From: Rhizomys pruinosus
Taxonomy: Eukaryota; Chordata; Mammalia; Rodentia; Spalacidae
Length of the DNA: 64,000 nt
Reading direction: 5' to 3'
NCBI GenBank assembly: GCA_009823505.1
Contig: VZQC01010551.1
Location: 1,543,893 to 1,607,892 of the forward strand
Each line of letters begins with the position of its first letter. Positions within the stretch are counted from its first letter, which is position 1. This document shows, piece by piece, positions 1 through 11,047 of this stretch. Under the pieces are notes generated by a model. That model was not told where the DNA came from, did no database searches, and saw only the letters and a list, made by a program, of their open reading frames with translations. The position numbers and the translations under genes are program-made.

Positions 1-345
1 TAGAAACAGAGAGAATAGTTCCTAATTAGGTCACTGTTACCTTAATACCAATTCCAGACAAAGACATTAGAAGAAAATATAATTATAGACCTATATTTCT
101 TAATGAAATACACAGATATAAAAAATCTTAATAAAATATCAGTAAGTTCAATAGAGCAATGTATAGAAAGTATAATACTTTAGGACCAAGTGAGACTTAC
201 ACAATGATGGTTCAACATTCAGAAAATCTATCATATCACAAGGCTATAGAAAAATGAAAAATCATTTTTCATTATATTTTCATGATATTGATTATATCAA
301 TAGATATGTAAAAAGTATTTGACAAAATCCAACACCTATTTTTTT
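1..345 (+). mobile_element. Old L1 ORF2 fragment (reverse transcriptase region)
   Basis: The plus strand reads as a decayed L1 ORF2 segment: a degenerate match to the 'GMQGWFNI' and '[15 protein letters not shown]' region, broken by stops (the 'FDKIQH' core is legible near 318-340). It enters from beyond the left edge and ends near the poly(A)-like sequence where the next SINE begins. Divergence suggests an old insertion. Confidence 0.7.
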
Positions 346-387
346 ATTTAAAAATCAAATCAAAACAAAATAAAACAAAATACTCTT

Positions 388-625
388 GGGCTGGAGAGAT
401 GGCTCAGCAGTTAAGAGCAGTGACTGCCCTTGCATAGAACCCAGGTTCAATTCTAAGCACCCCCATGGTGGGTAACAACTTTCAGTAACTATAGTTCTAG
501 GGGATCCAACGTCTTCTTCTGATCTCCTTGGGCACTGCATGGTGCAAGTATATTCACATACATACATACAGGCAATATACTCATGCACATAAAATAAAAA
601 GAATAAATAAAATATTTTAAAAAAA
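388..625 (+). mobile_element. B2/B3 SINE
   Basis: Starts with the tRNA-derived head GGGCTGGAGAGATGGCTCAG, has B-box-like GGTTCAATTC and an A-rich AATAAA tail. Divergent copy. Confidence 0.9.
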
Positions 626-1610
626 CTCTCAGGAAACTGGAAACAGAATGAAGTATTGTTCAAACCCTATAATTAATGAGCTAAGAGATGCTCCTCTGAG
701 GAGAAAGACTAACATGGGGATTGCTAGGGAGAGTAGGAACAGGAAATACACAAGAAATCAAAAGAGGGGGCTATATTTTTAGACATGGGAGGTAAAACTC
801 TGCTGACTTCACTTTTTGTCTGAGATAGCACTTCCCAACTTGGATTGACATGCATTCTTCAAAAGACTTCTAAAAAGTTGCAGTGCTTGGTTTTTGCTTC
901 ACCAATACTCAACGTCCTATATGGCCTTTGTTATCCTATGCTAATGATCTTACAGTGGAATTTGAAGATCACCCGTCCGTTGTGCTTTGCTTTGCTCTCA
1001 TACTCAGAGCTGATTGGAGCTCTGGATCAAACTCATTGTGGGTCATGTGGCTTATGTATTATTGAAACATTTGTCCAGCTGTCAAAATAAGTAAAGGAGC
1101 ACTGACCATGGAAGCAAAGCGAACAAGGCAGAAACAGATAGGAGCTACCAGGTTTTGAGGACTGTATGTTAGGTTCTGACGTTATCGGCGTTGCCCTGAT
1201 TTGTTGTCATTGCACTGTGATAAAGCTCATTTTGAGGCTTAGGAAATAGCTAGATATTTAAAAGTTTGCCCAAGGTTACCCAAGAAAAGAAGAAATGAGA
1301 TTGAAGTCTAAACTGATGAACTTCAAATAGTCATTTCTATTTCTTTGTGTCCAGTCTTGAGTAGAACACAGGGGGAGGGGACCAAGGTGGAAGGAGAGAG
1401 ATGGGGAGGGAAGAAGGGGAAGAAGGAGAAGGAAGAAGAGAACAACAACAACAACAACAACATCTGGGCTGGGAAGCAGGAAAAGCCCAGGTTTTGTAAA
1501 GCTCTTTGTGGATGTGCACAGTTCCTGTGACCCAGAGAAAGGGGAAGAGAAAAATGTAGAGAACTGAAGAAGTAGGTTTGCAAGATGGTTTCTATTGTTT
1601 TTGATTGTTA
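626..1610. other. Intronic or upstream sequence, no gene seen
   Basis: No exon or coding similarity recognised. A MIR-like stretch is possible around 1215-1310 (degenerate 'GCCCAAGGTTACCCA'). At 1375-1461 there is an AG-rich tract followed by a short (AAC)n microsatellite. Confidence 0.5.
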
Positions 1611-1720
1611 TTTTGAGACTGGGGTCTTAATATGTAGCTTTGGCTGGCTGGGAACTCACTGTTCTCCTGGCTTAAGCCTCCAAAGTGCTGTGATTACTGG
1701 TATGTACCACCACACTCAGC
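1611..1720 (-). mobile_element. B1 SINE, old
   Basis: Reverse-complement B1: TTTTGAGACTGGGGTCT at one end and the degraded A-box side ending CACCACACTCAGC at the other. Confidence 0.8.
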
Positions 1721-2454
1721 TAAGGCAATTTCTCCATTTAGATGACATGTGTGGACTACTGTTTTGACAGTCTAAGTTTTTTCTGGTTTTGTGTTTTAAA
1801 ACTCCAGCAAGGAGACAGTGGTATTCTTAAAGCCTGAGTGGTGGCCTGCTTGTGGGGGTTCTAAATCAGATTCAAAGATGGATAATATCTTTTTCACAGA
1901 CCACCTAGAAAAATGCCTGGTGTGTACCTATTTGGGTTCTCCAAGCCTCATGTGAGATTTGAAAATGTTAGCCTCCACCCACTACCAAGTAATTGAGAAG
2001 CTACTGAAGGAGCTGCTAGGATCCTTTCAGCACTCTGAATTTCTAAAGACTTGCAGAATGACTGCATATTACTTCCGGTGTAAAACTAGTGTGCGCATAT
2101 GAAGATTTTGTTTTGGTTTGTAACTATAGCAACAAAGCTAGAATACTTTGTTTTGCCCAGCTTAAAGTTACCACCTCAATGACTGCCTAATGATCACTGC
2201 TCTCCAAGGACTGATTTGTCCTAACTGCTTGGTCCTGTGTCAGCCTTTCTTTGCTAGAGCATCCCTGGCCTATGGTGTTGCAGTGACACACTGGATTCCA
2301 TCAGCCTGTCTACATCCATAGTCCTGTTTTCTATTACTGTAACCCAAGAGGAAAGGGCTTTGCCAAGACCTTGGAGAAAGTCTTAAATGTGACATAATAA
2401 GAAAGAGAAAGGGCCTTGAACTTGGGGAGGATTTGAATAAATCACATTTTTATT

Positions 2455-2605
2455 GGTGCTTATCTTGGGTTTAGCTTCTACCCCCTCTGAGTTTCAGTTT
2501 CCTTCTTTACAAAATGGAGTTCATGTGATGTATGGTTGTTGCTGAGAATAGAGGAAGTAATATGGAGGAAAGCTTTACGTAAATTTCAAAGGGCTTTTAA
2601 ACTGT
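2455..2605 (-). mobile_element. MIR SINE relic
   Basis: The stretch 'GAGTTTCAGTTTCCTTCTTTACAAAATGGAG' is diagnostic of MIR read on the minus strand. The flanking 'TTGCTGAGAATAGAGGAAGTAATATGGA' also fits. Ancient and degenerate. Confidence 0.65.
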
Positions 2606-2639
2606 TACTAGGTACACAATGAGTTGTGGTGTCACTCCA

Positions 2640-3299
2640 CCGAATGTGGAGTAGATGCATGAACCTCGTCCACTGGATGTTAGGGAAAAGGGAAAAAACG
2701 CAAGACAGCCAGCAGCTGTCCTAAACCTTGGGGCCAAAGGCTGACAACCTTTTCACTGCCCACCTGTCTCATCTAACATCTACACCAGGCAATGCCCTAT
2801 CAGCACTCCCAGATCCTCCAGGCTGCTGCCTGATAGGCACTCTACAGCCTAATGCCAGACTATCGCCTAATAGGCACTCTACAGTCTAATTCCTGCTCGG
2901 GCACTCACCACACATCACAGCTGGTAACCAGATAGGTCTCCTTCCAGCCCCACACCAGATTTCCAGGTCGGAACGCCTGGAAAACCCACTGGCCAATGGC
3001 CAAGACTACACAAGCCGCAAAAGAACGGCCAGGAGTCCCTGTCTGATGGTAAGAAGGACTCATTTATTCATTCCCAGCATTCTGTTTTTATACCCAGAGT
3101 GACATCATATCTCAGGGCCCGGTTTCAGACCTCCTGCCTCATGTCACATAGCATCACGAGTTACTAACATCACTACAAGAACTCCCGAGTGTCAATCCTC
3201 AAGGCAAGCAAATCCTTCCTGGGGCCAGGTTTCAGTGTAAACAGTCAAGCAGGTAATTTAGCACAAAAGAAGCCACAGGTGGCCTCCTTTTTACCTACA
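2640..3299 (-). mobile_element. Endogenous retrovirus LTR, probably solo
   Basis: Read on the minus strand it begins TGTAGGTAAA, has a TATA box (GGGTATAAAAAC) and about 30 bases later a polyadenylation signal (GAATAAATGAG), the spacing typical of class II ERV LTRs. A roughly 30-bp internal direct repeat lies at about 2835-2895. No gag or pol is adjacent, so a solo LTR is likeliest. The left boundary is uncertain and could include some leader sequence. Confidence 0.6.
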
Positions 3300-3325
3300 G
3301 TGAGTGGCCACTGGGCACTAGAGCT

Positions 3326-3418
3326 CTCTCTGTAGACCAGGCTGGCCTTGAACTCAGAGATCCACCTACCTCTGCCTCCCGAGTGCTGGAATTAAAGGGG
3401 TGTGCCATGACGCCCAGC
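3326..3418 (-). mobile_element. B1 SINE, truncated
   Basis: CTGTAGACCAGGCTGGCCTTGAACTC through GCCATGACGCCCAGC matches the reverse of B1. The poly(A)-proximal part is missing. Confidence 0.85.
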
Positions 3419-3802
3419 AAGAATTATGTCTATTTTAAAGACAGTTCAGCCAAACGTATGTTTGTTCCCTCTCATGATCCTATGTGTTATAATGACATAG
3501 AAACTGTAGTAAAGAGCTCTAAGAAGGGGGAAATACCCAAGAATCTTTGAAGAGAGGGCCACAGATTTTCCTATGATACAGTGGGCATGGGGAAAGGAAG
3601 GGTGGCAAAATGAGAGAGGAGACCTAGCCCTCCACATCCTTCCATCACAAGGAGCAGGGCGTATCTTGTAATTCAACCTTGGGTTCTCTATGATCATGGG
3701 CAAGTATCAGATTCTTCCTTGATTACATATGCACCTAAGATAAGATTTCACTGTAAAATATGTGAACATTTACTTTAACTGCTACACATGCTCTTGGAAC
3801 TT

Positions 3803-3975
3803 CCTCTTAGCCTTCCTCCCCTCCTTCCTCTCTTCCTCCCTCCCTCCCTTCCTTCCTCCCCTCCCCCTTCCCTTCCTCCCTTCCTTCCCTCCTACCTTCC
3901 TTTATTTTTTCCCTTTTGTGTGTGTGTATGTGCGTATGTGTTGGTGTATGTGTGCTGTGTGTGTATGTGTATAGG
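3803..3975. repeat. (TTCC)n-rich pyrimidine tract followed by (TG)n
   Basis: About 100 bp of CCTT/CCCT runs, then TGTGTG/TGTATG repeats to the edge of the adjacent B4 element. Open frames here are low-complexity. Confidence 0.95.
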
Positions 3976-4223
3976 ACAGAGGTTGACACTGGGTGTCTTC
4001 TTCAATTGCCTAGTTTTTGAGGCAGGGTCTCTTATGAAGCTGGAGCTTGCAGATCCAGCTAGACTGGCTGGCCACAAACCCCAGAGCTGCTCCCGTCTCT
4101 GCTTCCCCAGTGCTGGGATTACAGGTGCATGTCACCAGATCAGCTCTTTGTTGGTAGGTGCTGGAGAACAGAACTCAAGTCCTCAAGCATTTTACTAATG
4201 GAACCATCTCTCTCCTCAGCCCC
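3976..4223 (-). mobile_element. B4 (ID-B1 fused) SINE
   Basis: Carries both a B1-like half (GAGGCAGGGTCTCT to TGGGATTACAGG) and the ID-like head CCATCTCTCTCCTCAGCCCC in reverse orientation, the B4/RSINE arrangement. Confidence 0.75.
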
Positions 4224-4329
4224 AAGTTTTGCTTTCTTTTGTACATGTGTTTACTTAAAAGTATTCCAAACTATATTGTTCCTTCAAAACTTCAATTATG
4301 AGACAAATTTTATCTGTATATCAGGAGTT

Positions 4330-4470
4330 AGAGTTTGCATATGCATGTGTTTGTGTGCATGTTGTATGTAGTATGTTCATGTGTGGTGTGTGCTGTATAT
4401 TGTGTATATGTGTGTTCGTGTGTTGGGTATGTATGTTCAGTGCATATGTATATATTTGTGTGTATGAATA
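4330..4470. repeat. Imperfect (TG)n/(TATG)n repeat
   Basis: About 140 bp of interrupted GTGT/GTAT motifs. Both strands appear open only because of low complexity. Confidence 0.9.
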
Positions 4471-4610
4471 GGCTTTTGCATAATTCATTTTCAGGACAGT
4501 TATTTTTCATATGTGTCTGTGTTGTTTTTAGGAACAGAAAAGAGTTGTGGTTTGGTTTACTAGGTCTTTGAATGACAAAGCTTTTTTTCATGCCTTTTTG
4601 TTTTTTGTTT

Positions 4611-4726
4611 TGTTTTTTTTTTTTGTTTTTGAGACAGGGTCTCACTATGTGGCCCTGGCTGGCCTCCAACTCACAGAAATCCACTTGCCTCTGCCTCCTA
4701 AGAGGTGTGTGCTACTACTCACAGCC
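4611..4726 (-). mobile_element. B1 SINE
   Basis: T-run (poly(A) of the minus-strand copy) followed by GAGACAGGGTCTCACTATGTGG. A small deletion is present near CTCCTAAGAGG. Confidence 0.9.
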
Positions 4727-4797
4727 TTTACCCTGTCTTCTTAAAAATATTTTTCTTCTGTGTCTTTAAAATATTTTTTTCTTCTATGTCATATGTC

Positions 4798-4951
4798 AGC
4801 CAGGCATGATGGCACACACCTTTAATCCTAGGACTTGGGAGGCAGGGGCAGGCAGATCTCTGTGAGTTCAAGGCCAGCCTGGTCTACGTAATGAGTTCCA
4901 AGTCAGCCAGAGCTAAAGGGAGACCCTGTATCAAAAAGACCAAAAAAAAAA
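4798..4951 (+). mobile_element. B1 SINE
   Basis: GCCAGGCATGATGGCACAC to CAAAAAGACC plus poly(A). Near full length. Confidence 0.93.
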
Positions 4952-5828
4952 TAAATTCAAGTCTAATTTTTCAATTGGTTTTTGAACTAGTACATTTCCC
5001 TCTGGGTTTTTACACCAGCTAAACATTATTTGTCAAATCTAATTTAGTCTTTTCATAATAGTATAATGATCAGTCTTGTTTAATTGTATACAGAATAAAA
5101 GGTCTGTACATAAAAATAACTTTATGTATTACGTTTAGGACTGTCAACTTGGTAAGATCTGATATTGCTGTTGTTGATATTGCTGGATCAGAGCATGCCT
5201 CACCTAAGACTAGCTGTCCTGGGCTAGCAGCTGTTAAACGCTAACAATTAAAACATCAAAGATCGGCCGTCCGGTGGTCTGAGCTAGTTATCCTGCAGAC
5301 TTGAGCTGTCTTAGGATGGCCTTTCAGTGAGACATTTAATGTGATCTTTAAAAGACAGAAATATGCATGAGACCACCCTGCTAGGCTGACAGGGTGGGCA
5401 GGCACTCTTCACCCAACTTTATTCCACAATATCTTGTTACCAGCCTTTTCACATATCTGTGACTTAAAAATATTTTTAGAAATGGAAACAAAAAAAAAAT
5501 AATAAATGGAAGTGTTAGAGAGTGCTCCCTTCCTCCAAGTGGTTGGCTCCAGGTTGCTGTAGAAACAGACAACAGTCTAAACTACAGCATCAGAGTGCTG
5601 GGGAAAGAACGTGTATTGTGAGTCCAGGCCAGTTAGAAGAGCTGAGTTACATATAAGAACAATCAAAGGCTGTGGGAGCCCAGGAAGCAGATAGAATGTG
5701 TTTGACCCTTAAGGTACAGCCTGCTCCTAAAATGAGCCAGAACTGTGTGTGCCATGGTTGGTCTTATCGGAAGGTAGCATGACTCCTCACCATATTTTTC
5801 GTGGAGCACTGCCCTCCTATTGTCAGAA
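4952..5828. other. Single-copy sequence, no gene seen
   Basis: Nothing coding is recognised. The stretch around 5140-5470 contains several CpGs and, on the minus strand, an AATAAA motif, so a degraded LTR is possible but not supported. Confidence 0.4.
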
Positions 5829-5934
5829 AACCACAGTGTAGCCTTGCCCCTTCTCAAGAGGAAGCCACACTGTGTAGCCTTGCCCCTTCTCAAGAGGAAA
5901 CCACACAGTGTAGCCTTGCCCCTTCTCAAGAGGA
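5829..5934. repeat. Three-copy minisatellite, unit about 35-37 bp
   Basis: Three head-to-tail copies of a unit containing GTGTAGCCTTGCCCCTTCTC followed by AAGAGGA. The copies differ at only a few bases, implying recent duplication. Confidence 0.95.
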
Positions 5935-6445
5935 TGGCTTATTTAATTTTTACATCACTCCTTGAAACTGTCAAGAAAGTTTTCCTTAGAGTTCAGAATC
6001 AAAACAGATAATCACCTAGGTTAGGTTTCAAAGAAGAGGAACTAGTGGTGTGTGCAAAGCTCATTGCTTCATTTTGCTTTGTGAAGCTTCCTGTTTTAGC
6101 TTTTCTCTTAACCCCCAGATGAAGTGAAAGACAGGAATGAGATATTCTGAGGCTGAAGCTTGGCTGTTTCACTTTGTGTCTCAGTCACCAGCCGTTTCTT
6201 CTCTGTGTATCAACTTTCATGTTGTGTTCATGCCCTGCTTTCTAGAAGATGTGGTCAGAATATGTCCTTCTTCAAAGATGCAGCACATCATGGTTCATGG
6301 CTCCAGCCTTCCAGGGTGGACAGCTGCCCTGCAGTGTTTGCTGTGCTATGGTGCCCACCCCCAAGGCCACAGTGTGTGGCCACCCCACTTCAATATAAAA
6401 TATCTAAGATGTATACTTTTATATATTATTTTAAACTAATATAAG

Positions 6446-6607
6446 GTGGGGGAGTGGTACATGCCTATAATTCCAGCACTCATGAGGCAGAGGCAGGTAG
6501 ATCTCTGTGAAATTTGAAATCAAGGCCAGCCTAATCTACATAGTGAGTTTCAGACCAACTGGGGCTGCAGGGAGACCCTGTCTGAAAAAATGAAAACAAA
6601 AATAAAA
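6446..6607 (+). mobile_element. B1 SINE, divergent
   Basis: GGGAGTGGTACATGCCTATAATTCCAGCAC and AGGGAGACCCTGTCTG with an A-rich tail. Carries several insertions relative to the younger B1s here. Confidence 0.85.
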
Positions 6608-7102
6608 ACCTAATGTAATGATTGTTGTGCTTGAAGGACAGTGTTTCATAAAAGAGACTTATCCTCACTGGCTCTAGGGATTGTATTTTGAAATGATTTG
6701 TTAGCCCATATATACCCTTAACTTAATAGCATGTGTGACTGTAGGAAGATTCTTCTCAAAATCAAACATTCCCAATCTTTTTATGATTTTTATATTTCCC
6801 AAGAGCAACTGACATCATTTTCAATTATGTCAATTAAAGTGGAGTTACAGAAGTATAAACTCTAAAGACCTAATAAATAATTTTGCAGAAACATGAGTCA
6901 GAAAAATCTCATGATGAGTCAAGATATCACTTCGCTGTTATTTAATTATATAAAATTATGGTACCAAAACATTTTCTTGAAGTTTATGTTGTTTATTTTT
7001 TTATTTACATATCAACATTATCCTGTTACATTCCATAAGTAATAAAGAGTTTTAAATGGAAATTTTTATATTTTGGTAACTTTTGTAGTAAATATTTTTG
7101 CC

Positions 7103-7267
7103 TTTTTTTAATTGATGCTTTGTGTATTTCATACATCATTTTCCAATTCAGTTCAGGCATATATCCCCTTCCCTTCCCCCCACCCCACCCCTACCCATCC
7201 CAGATCATGCATTCTGCCGTAAGTTTTCTGCATCTTTCTCTGCTTTTTTGTTTTGTTTTGTTTTCAT
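7103..7267 (-). mobile_element. L1 3' end
   Basis: T-rich run (minus-strand poly(A)) followed by TTTCATACATCATTTTCCAATTCAG and a C-rich tract (the G-rich polypurine tract of rodent L1 3' UTRs). The same arrangement recurs near 15060 and 59040. Confidence 0.8.
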
Positions 7268-8282
7268 TTTTTTTAACAATAGGTGATAATTTGTGAGTAC
7301 AAGCATCCTTCATGTAAAACCAATTTGCAAGCAGTTGTGCCCAAACCCACACAGCTCATGGGTCCCACCATCCTAGAAGGGGGGGCTTGTATGTTCAATC
7401 AAGTTGATCAAATGAGTGTCCAGTCTATATTGTTGTAGTTTCACCATTAACCCCAATCGAAGCCCTTACATTCTACCACGCCCCCTCTTCCGCAGATTGT
7501 TCCCTAGGCTTAGAAAAGGGGCACAGGTGGATGAGAAGCAAAACACTCTACTTTCTCTGGAGCTGATGTCTTGGTCTCTAGTCAGTTCTGGCTGTTTTCT
7601 TTCATGGGCTGCCAGCTTGTCCAGGCATAACCTTTCGATCCTACTAATGAAGCACATGCAATTAGATATTTAGGTTTTTAAACAGTATAATATATAGCCT
7701 TTCGATCTTACTAATGAAGCACACAATTAGATATATAGGTATTTAAACAGTACTAATTGTTATGGTAGGTTTCTTTGGTATAGACACAGATGTTTGGATG
7801 GTATGTTAATTCATGATTTACATTTTCTTCTGTTAAGTATGGCAGGGTCTTCGTGTGGTTTATAACATCTCCTAACCATTAGAGGATGTAAGCTTGTGGC
7901 ATCAGCCGTGGGTTATTCCTCCAAGGAGAGAGCTAATAGCCAATTAGATTTGGGATATACAGACATATGGCTGCCACTGCTGCACAGTATTTCCAGGCAG
8001 GTGAGGTGTAGCTGGTGCTGATGGAGGAGTCTTGCTTGACTCAAGGAGACCTATATTTGCTTTATTGGTTTAGTGGCCTTTGGTAACACTCTCTGGCATT
8101 CCAGAGACCATCTGTATACTTGCAAGTGTGGTCTCCATACATCTTTCCCATGTTTATATCAGGTTTTCAACAGCAGGGCCTTATTGCCTCTCTTCCTGCA
8201 GATATCCCAGTTTGGAGGAAAGGAGCCTTTACCTTTTGTGGGGGCTTGGATCCCCTGGCCAACATCTCCTTGGTAGAATAAA
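7268..8282 (-). mobile_element. L1-associated repeat, paralogue of 26095-27046
   Basis: About 950 bp that align colinearly with 26095-27046, from 'ACAAGCATCCTT' to 'CCAACATCTCCTTGG'. Adjacent to an L1 3' end, so an L1 3' UTR subfamily is the likeliest identity, but I cannot name it. A roughly 60-bp internal tandem duplication (about 7627-7690 and 7697-7755) is present only in this copy. Confidence 0.6.
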
Positions 8283-9020
8283 AAACACACATTTCCTATT
8301 TTGCCCTGGTTTCTGCTGCTATGTAGGAAGCTGCCAGTGTGGTTTGGAAAAGAACGCCCTCTGAAGCTGATGACAGAAGTCAGAGAAGAGCTTCAGCCTT
8401 GCTCCTTTATGCCTTTCAGATTGGACAAAGTAACTTTCCACCATTTTGAATAGATTACTGTTACATCATTGGCTTCATATTGGGATTTTACCTCTTAAAA
8501 AACAAAGCGTATTATTTCCAGTTGTAAAATCAGAAGAGTAGCAGAGTTTGCTTCTTTCACTGGCAAATATTCTTCACACACATTCTAGAATGTGGGTTAT
8601 TTGCTAGGTATCAATATCTAGGTAAAGATAGTTTCCATTTTAAGGAGTACAATTAGAGAAACAACATGAAAAACAGTAAATCATAGTACAGTGTTTTAAG
8701 GGTAGGTACAGAAGCATGGACAAGCTGTATACCATAGAGGCTTCAGAAAACAAAGTGAGATTTGCCTACTGTGATAGCTGGAAAGGACCTGCCTACTCCC
8801 TTGAGAAACTGCTCACCTTTATGGTAATATTTCTCTCCCTTGCAATTAAATGAAAGCAAAGGGTCTGCTACCTAAACTGAGATGTGCCCAGTCCTGCTAA
8901 GTGTGCTTACTCTCTGCTGCTTGTTCCTTTGCTTGGCTTCTCAAGAGCTTGTTTCTGCCTACCCTCACCCTTCCCATGCCCTGGCTGTTGGTTTATATTT
9001 CCCCAAGTCTGCAATTAATT
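8283..9020. other. Single-copy sequence, no gene seen
   Basis: AT-rich, with no recognisable exon or repeat. The long plus-strand frame starting at 8882 runs into a (TATG)n microsatellite and a B4 SINE and is not a gene. Confidence 0.5.
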
Positions 9021-9024
9021 GTGG

Positions 9025-9108
9025 TACATATATATGTGTATATATATGTGTATATATGTATATATATATATGTAATTTGCATGTGTGTGTGAATGCATGT
9101 GTGTATAC
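9025..9108. repeat. (TATG)n/(TG)n microsatellite
   Basis: TATATGTGTATATATGTGTATATATG and following TGTGTG. It abuts a B4 SINE. Confidence 0.93.
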
Positions 9109-9402
9109 ATGTTTGCTGTGTGTGGGTGCATGCATGTGGTCAGGCATCTTGAGGCCCAAGGTTAATATAAGGAATCTTCTTCATGGGTCTTCTACCCTAC
9201 TCTTTGAGGCGGAATCTCTTAGTCAAGCCCAGAGTTTCCTGACATGGCTAGTGTTGCCAGTTAGCTTGCCTGGGGAGGTCCTGTCCCTGCCCTTCCAGAC
9301 TGGAATTACAAGTAGGCGGCCACAATCGTTGAATATTTATATGGGTTCTGGGAGTCAGAACTCTTTCAATAAGGCCTTTAACCACTGAGCCATGTCCCCA
9401 GC
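9109..9402 (-). mobile_element. B4 SINE, divergent
   Basis: Reverse orientation: TTTGAGGCGGAATCTCTTAG (B1-like half) and terminal ACCACTGAGCCATGTCCCCAGCC (ID-like head). Confidence 0.75.
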
Positions 9403-9434
9403 CTTTTTATTTATGTATAAAAATATTATGTTTT

Positions 9435-9670
9435 GGGGCTGGAGAGATAGCCTAGCAGTTAAGAGCACTGACTGCTCTTGAAGAGGACCCAGGTTTGATC
9501 CCCAGCATCCGCATGGTGGCTAAGAACTGTCTGTAACTCCAATTCCAGGAGAACTCCAGTTCCAGGGGAATCTGACACCCTCTTCTGACCTCCGTGGCAT
9601 TGCACAACATGGGTACACAAACCTACATGCAGACAGTACATTAATACACATACAAAAATAAAGAAAAATT
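9435..9670 (+). mobile_element. B2 SINE with internal duplication
   Basis: GGGGCTGGAGAGATAGCC head. It carries the partial duplication CTCCAATTCCAGGAGAACTCCAGTTCCAGG seen here in two pieces, and an AAAATAAAG tail. Confidence 0.93.
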
Positions 9671-9871
9671 TTAAAATAATTAAAAAATATATTATGTTTT
9701 AAGGGTGAAAGTTATATTTATTTATCCACTCAAAAGGGAATAATAATAAATGACTATTATTCTCAGAAACTCAGTTTCTACTCTAATGGAGCTTATATTC
9801 TAGCTATATAATTTATTTCTCAATGAAGGCATCAGTAGCCTACATTGTCATTAGAATTATAGAGAACATCT

Positions 9872-9942
9872 GGGGCTGGGGGTCTATGCAAGTGGGAACA
9901 CTTAAGTAGCATGCTAAAGGTCCTGGGTTTTGTACCCAGCAG
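9872..9942 (+). mobile_element. ID-like SINE
   Basis: GGGGCTGGGGGTCTATGCAA to GTTTTGTACCCAGC resembles a divergent ID element. Its A-rich tail appears to have grown into the adjoining (GA)n. Confidence 0.6.
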
Positions 9943-9956
9943 AGGAGAGAGAGAGG

Positions 9957-10012
<56 letters not shown>
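9943..10012. repeat. (GA)n microsatellite
   Basis: About 26 nearly uninterrupted GA units after a short GAGGGG interruption. Confidence 0.97.
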
Positions 10013-10017
<5 letters not shown>

Positions 10018-10186
10018 CTTTATACCAGAATTGTTTTTAGTAACAAGATAATAGCTAAGTTTCCTGACTTATATTGAAAAGCAGTTTATTCCCATTGCAT
10101 TTTCTTGCTTTTTACTCATTTTCATTAGTCTTACACTGTAAGTGAAGACTCTTAGATAGCTAAGTAAGGAATGATTTTTATTATAG

Positions 10187-10434
10187 GATTGTGAACAATG
10201 GAAGACAGCTCAGACATAGATGAAGAAGAAGAGGAGGAGGAGGAGGAGGAGGAGGAGGAGGAGGAGGAGGAGGCAGCACTAGAAGAGGGTACAGCAGCAG
10301 CACCAGCACCAGCACCAGCAGTAAAGAAGCATGAGAAGAAGGACCTCCCTTTTGCCATAGTGCCCACGATTAACATTCGAGACGAACGGTGTGTTAATTT
10401 AGCTGAAAGTCCAGCTTTCATTCATCTACATGAG
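10187..10434 (+). CDS. Ccdc146: Ccdc146 exon with start codon (N-terminal 79 codons)
   Basis: CCDC146 is a coiled-coil, microtubule- and centriole-associated protein needed for sperm flagellum assembly; human loss-of-function variants cause flagellar malformation. The exon follows a TTTTTATTATAG acceptor, the ATG is at 10198, and it ends in GAG followed by GTGTGT at a codon boundary (phase 0). The translation opens MEDSS, then has 17 consecutive Glu (10222-10272), an Ala/Pro stretch (AAAPAPAPA), and a conserved block, [13 protein letters not shown]...PAFIHLHE, that matches the CCDC146 N-terminus I remember, where human continues into LHAMGKLPG. That next segment was not found in this window, so the following exon lies beyond 64000. 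The Glu and Ala/Pro tracts are longer than in human. Only the N-terminal disordered part is encoded here; the coiled coils are downstream. Identification rests on the 79 residues and on synteny with Fgl2. Confidence 0.88.
10222..10272 (+). repeat. Coding (GAA/GAG)17 triplet tract
   Basis: Three or more GAA codons and then GAG codons give 17 Glu inside the Ccdc146 exon. The nearby GCA/CCA repeats (about 10292-10320) encode the Ala/Pro stretch. Confidence 0.95.
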
Positions 10435-10715
10435 GTGTGTTTTTCTTTATATATTATTACCTAATAAGCCCCAAATCTTCATCTACTTAAACAATTTAAT
10501 TGAGTATCTTTACCAAAATGCTGTATTCAGTACATTCTGTAAGTCTTAATAGTAGGTACAATATGGACCCAACTTCCCTGCAAGACCATATCCCATAATT
10601 CTGGAGTAATACAGTAGTTCTCTTAAAGGACAGTTTTTACATATACATTGTTCAGTAAGCATATTTTATAGACTGACACATGAAATTTTAAATTTTGTAA
10701 TTTTTATTTTTTTTA

Positions 10716-10924
10716 AATGTATTTACTTTTATTTTGTGCATATGAGTGTTTTGCCTACATGCAAGTGTACTTGTAAGTCCGATGCCCATAGGGATCAGAA
10801 AAGGGCAGTGGATCCCTTGGAACTGGAACTCTGGACAGTTGTTAGTCGCCATGTGCTGGGAACCGAACCTGGATCCTCTGGAAGAACAACCAATTCTTTT
10901 AACCACTTAGCCACCTTTCTGGCC
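10716..10924 (-). mobile_element. B2/B3 SINE, old
   Basis: TTTTATTTTGTGCATATGAGTG tail side and terminal TTAGCCACCTTTCTGGCC head. Diverged from the young subfamily and lacks the internal duplication. Confidence 0.85.
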
Positions 10925-11047
10925 TCAAATTCTTTAATTGTTGTATAATATATACGATGTTTTCTTTTATAAAATGAATACATAAAATCTATTCATATAG
11001 TGCATATTAAAGAAATATGCATTTCTCTAATTAAGTATGGTTACTAA

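Noticed and set aside
3788..4198. 136-codon plus-strand frame
   Set aside because: It spans a pyrimidine microsatellite, (TG)n and a reversed B4 SINE.
8882..9388. 168-codon plus-strand frame
   Set aside because: It includes a (TATG)n repeat and a reversed B4 SINE and has no recognised domain.
10152..10421. Minus-strand poly-Ser frame of 89 codons
   Set aside because: It is the antisense of the Ccdc146 GAG tract and adjacent repeats.
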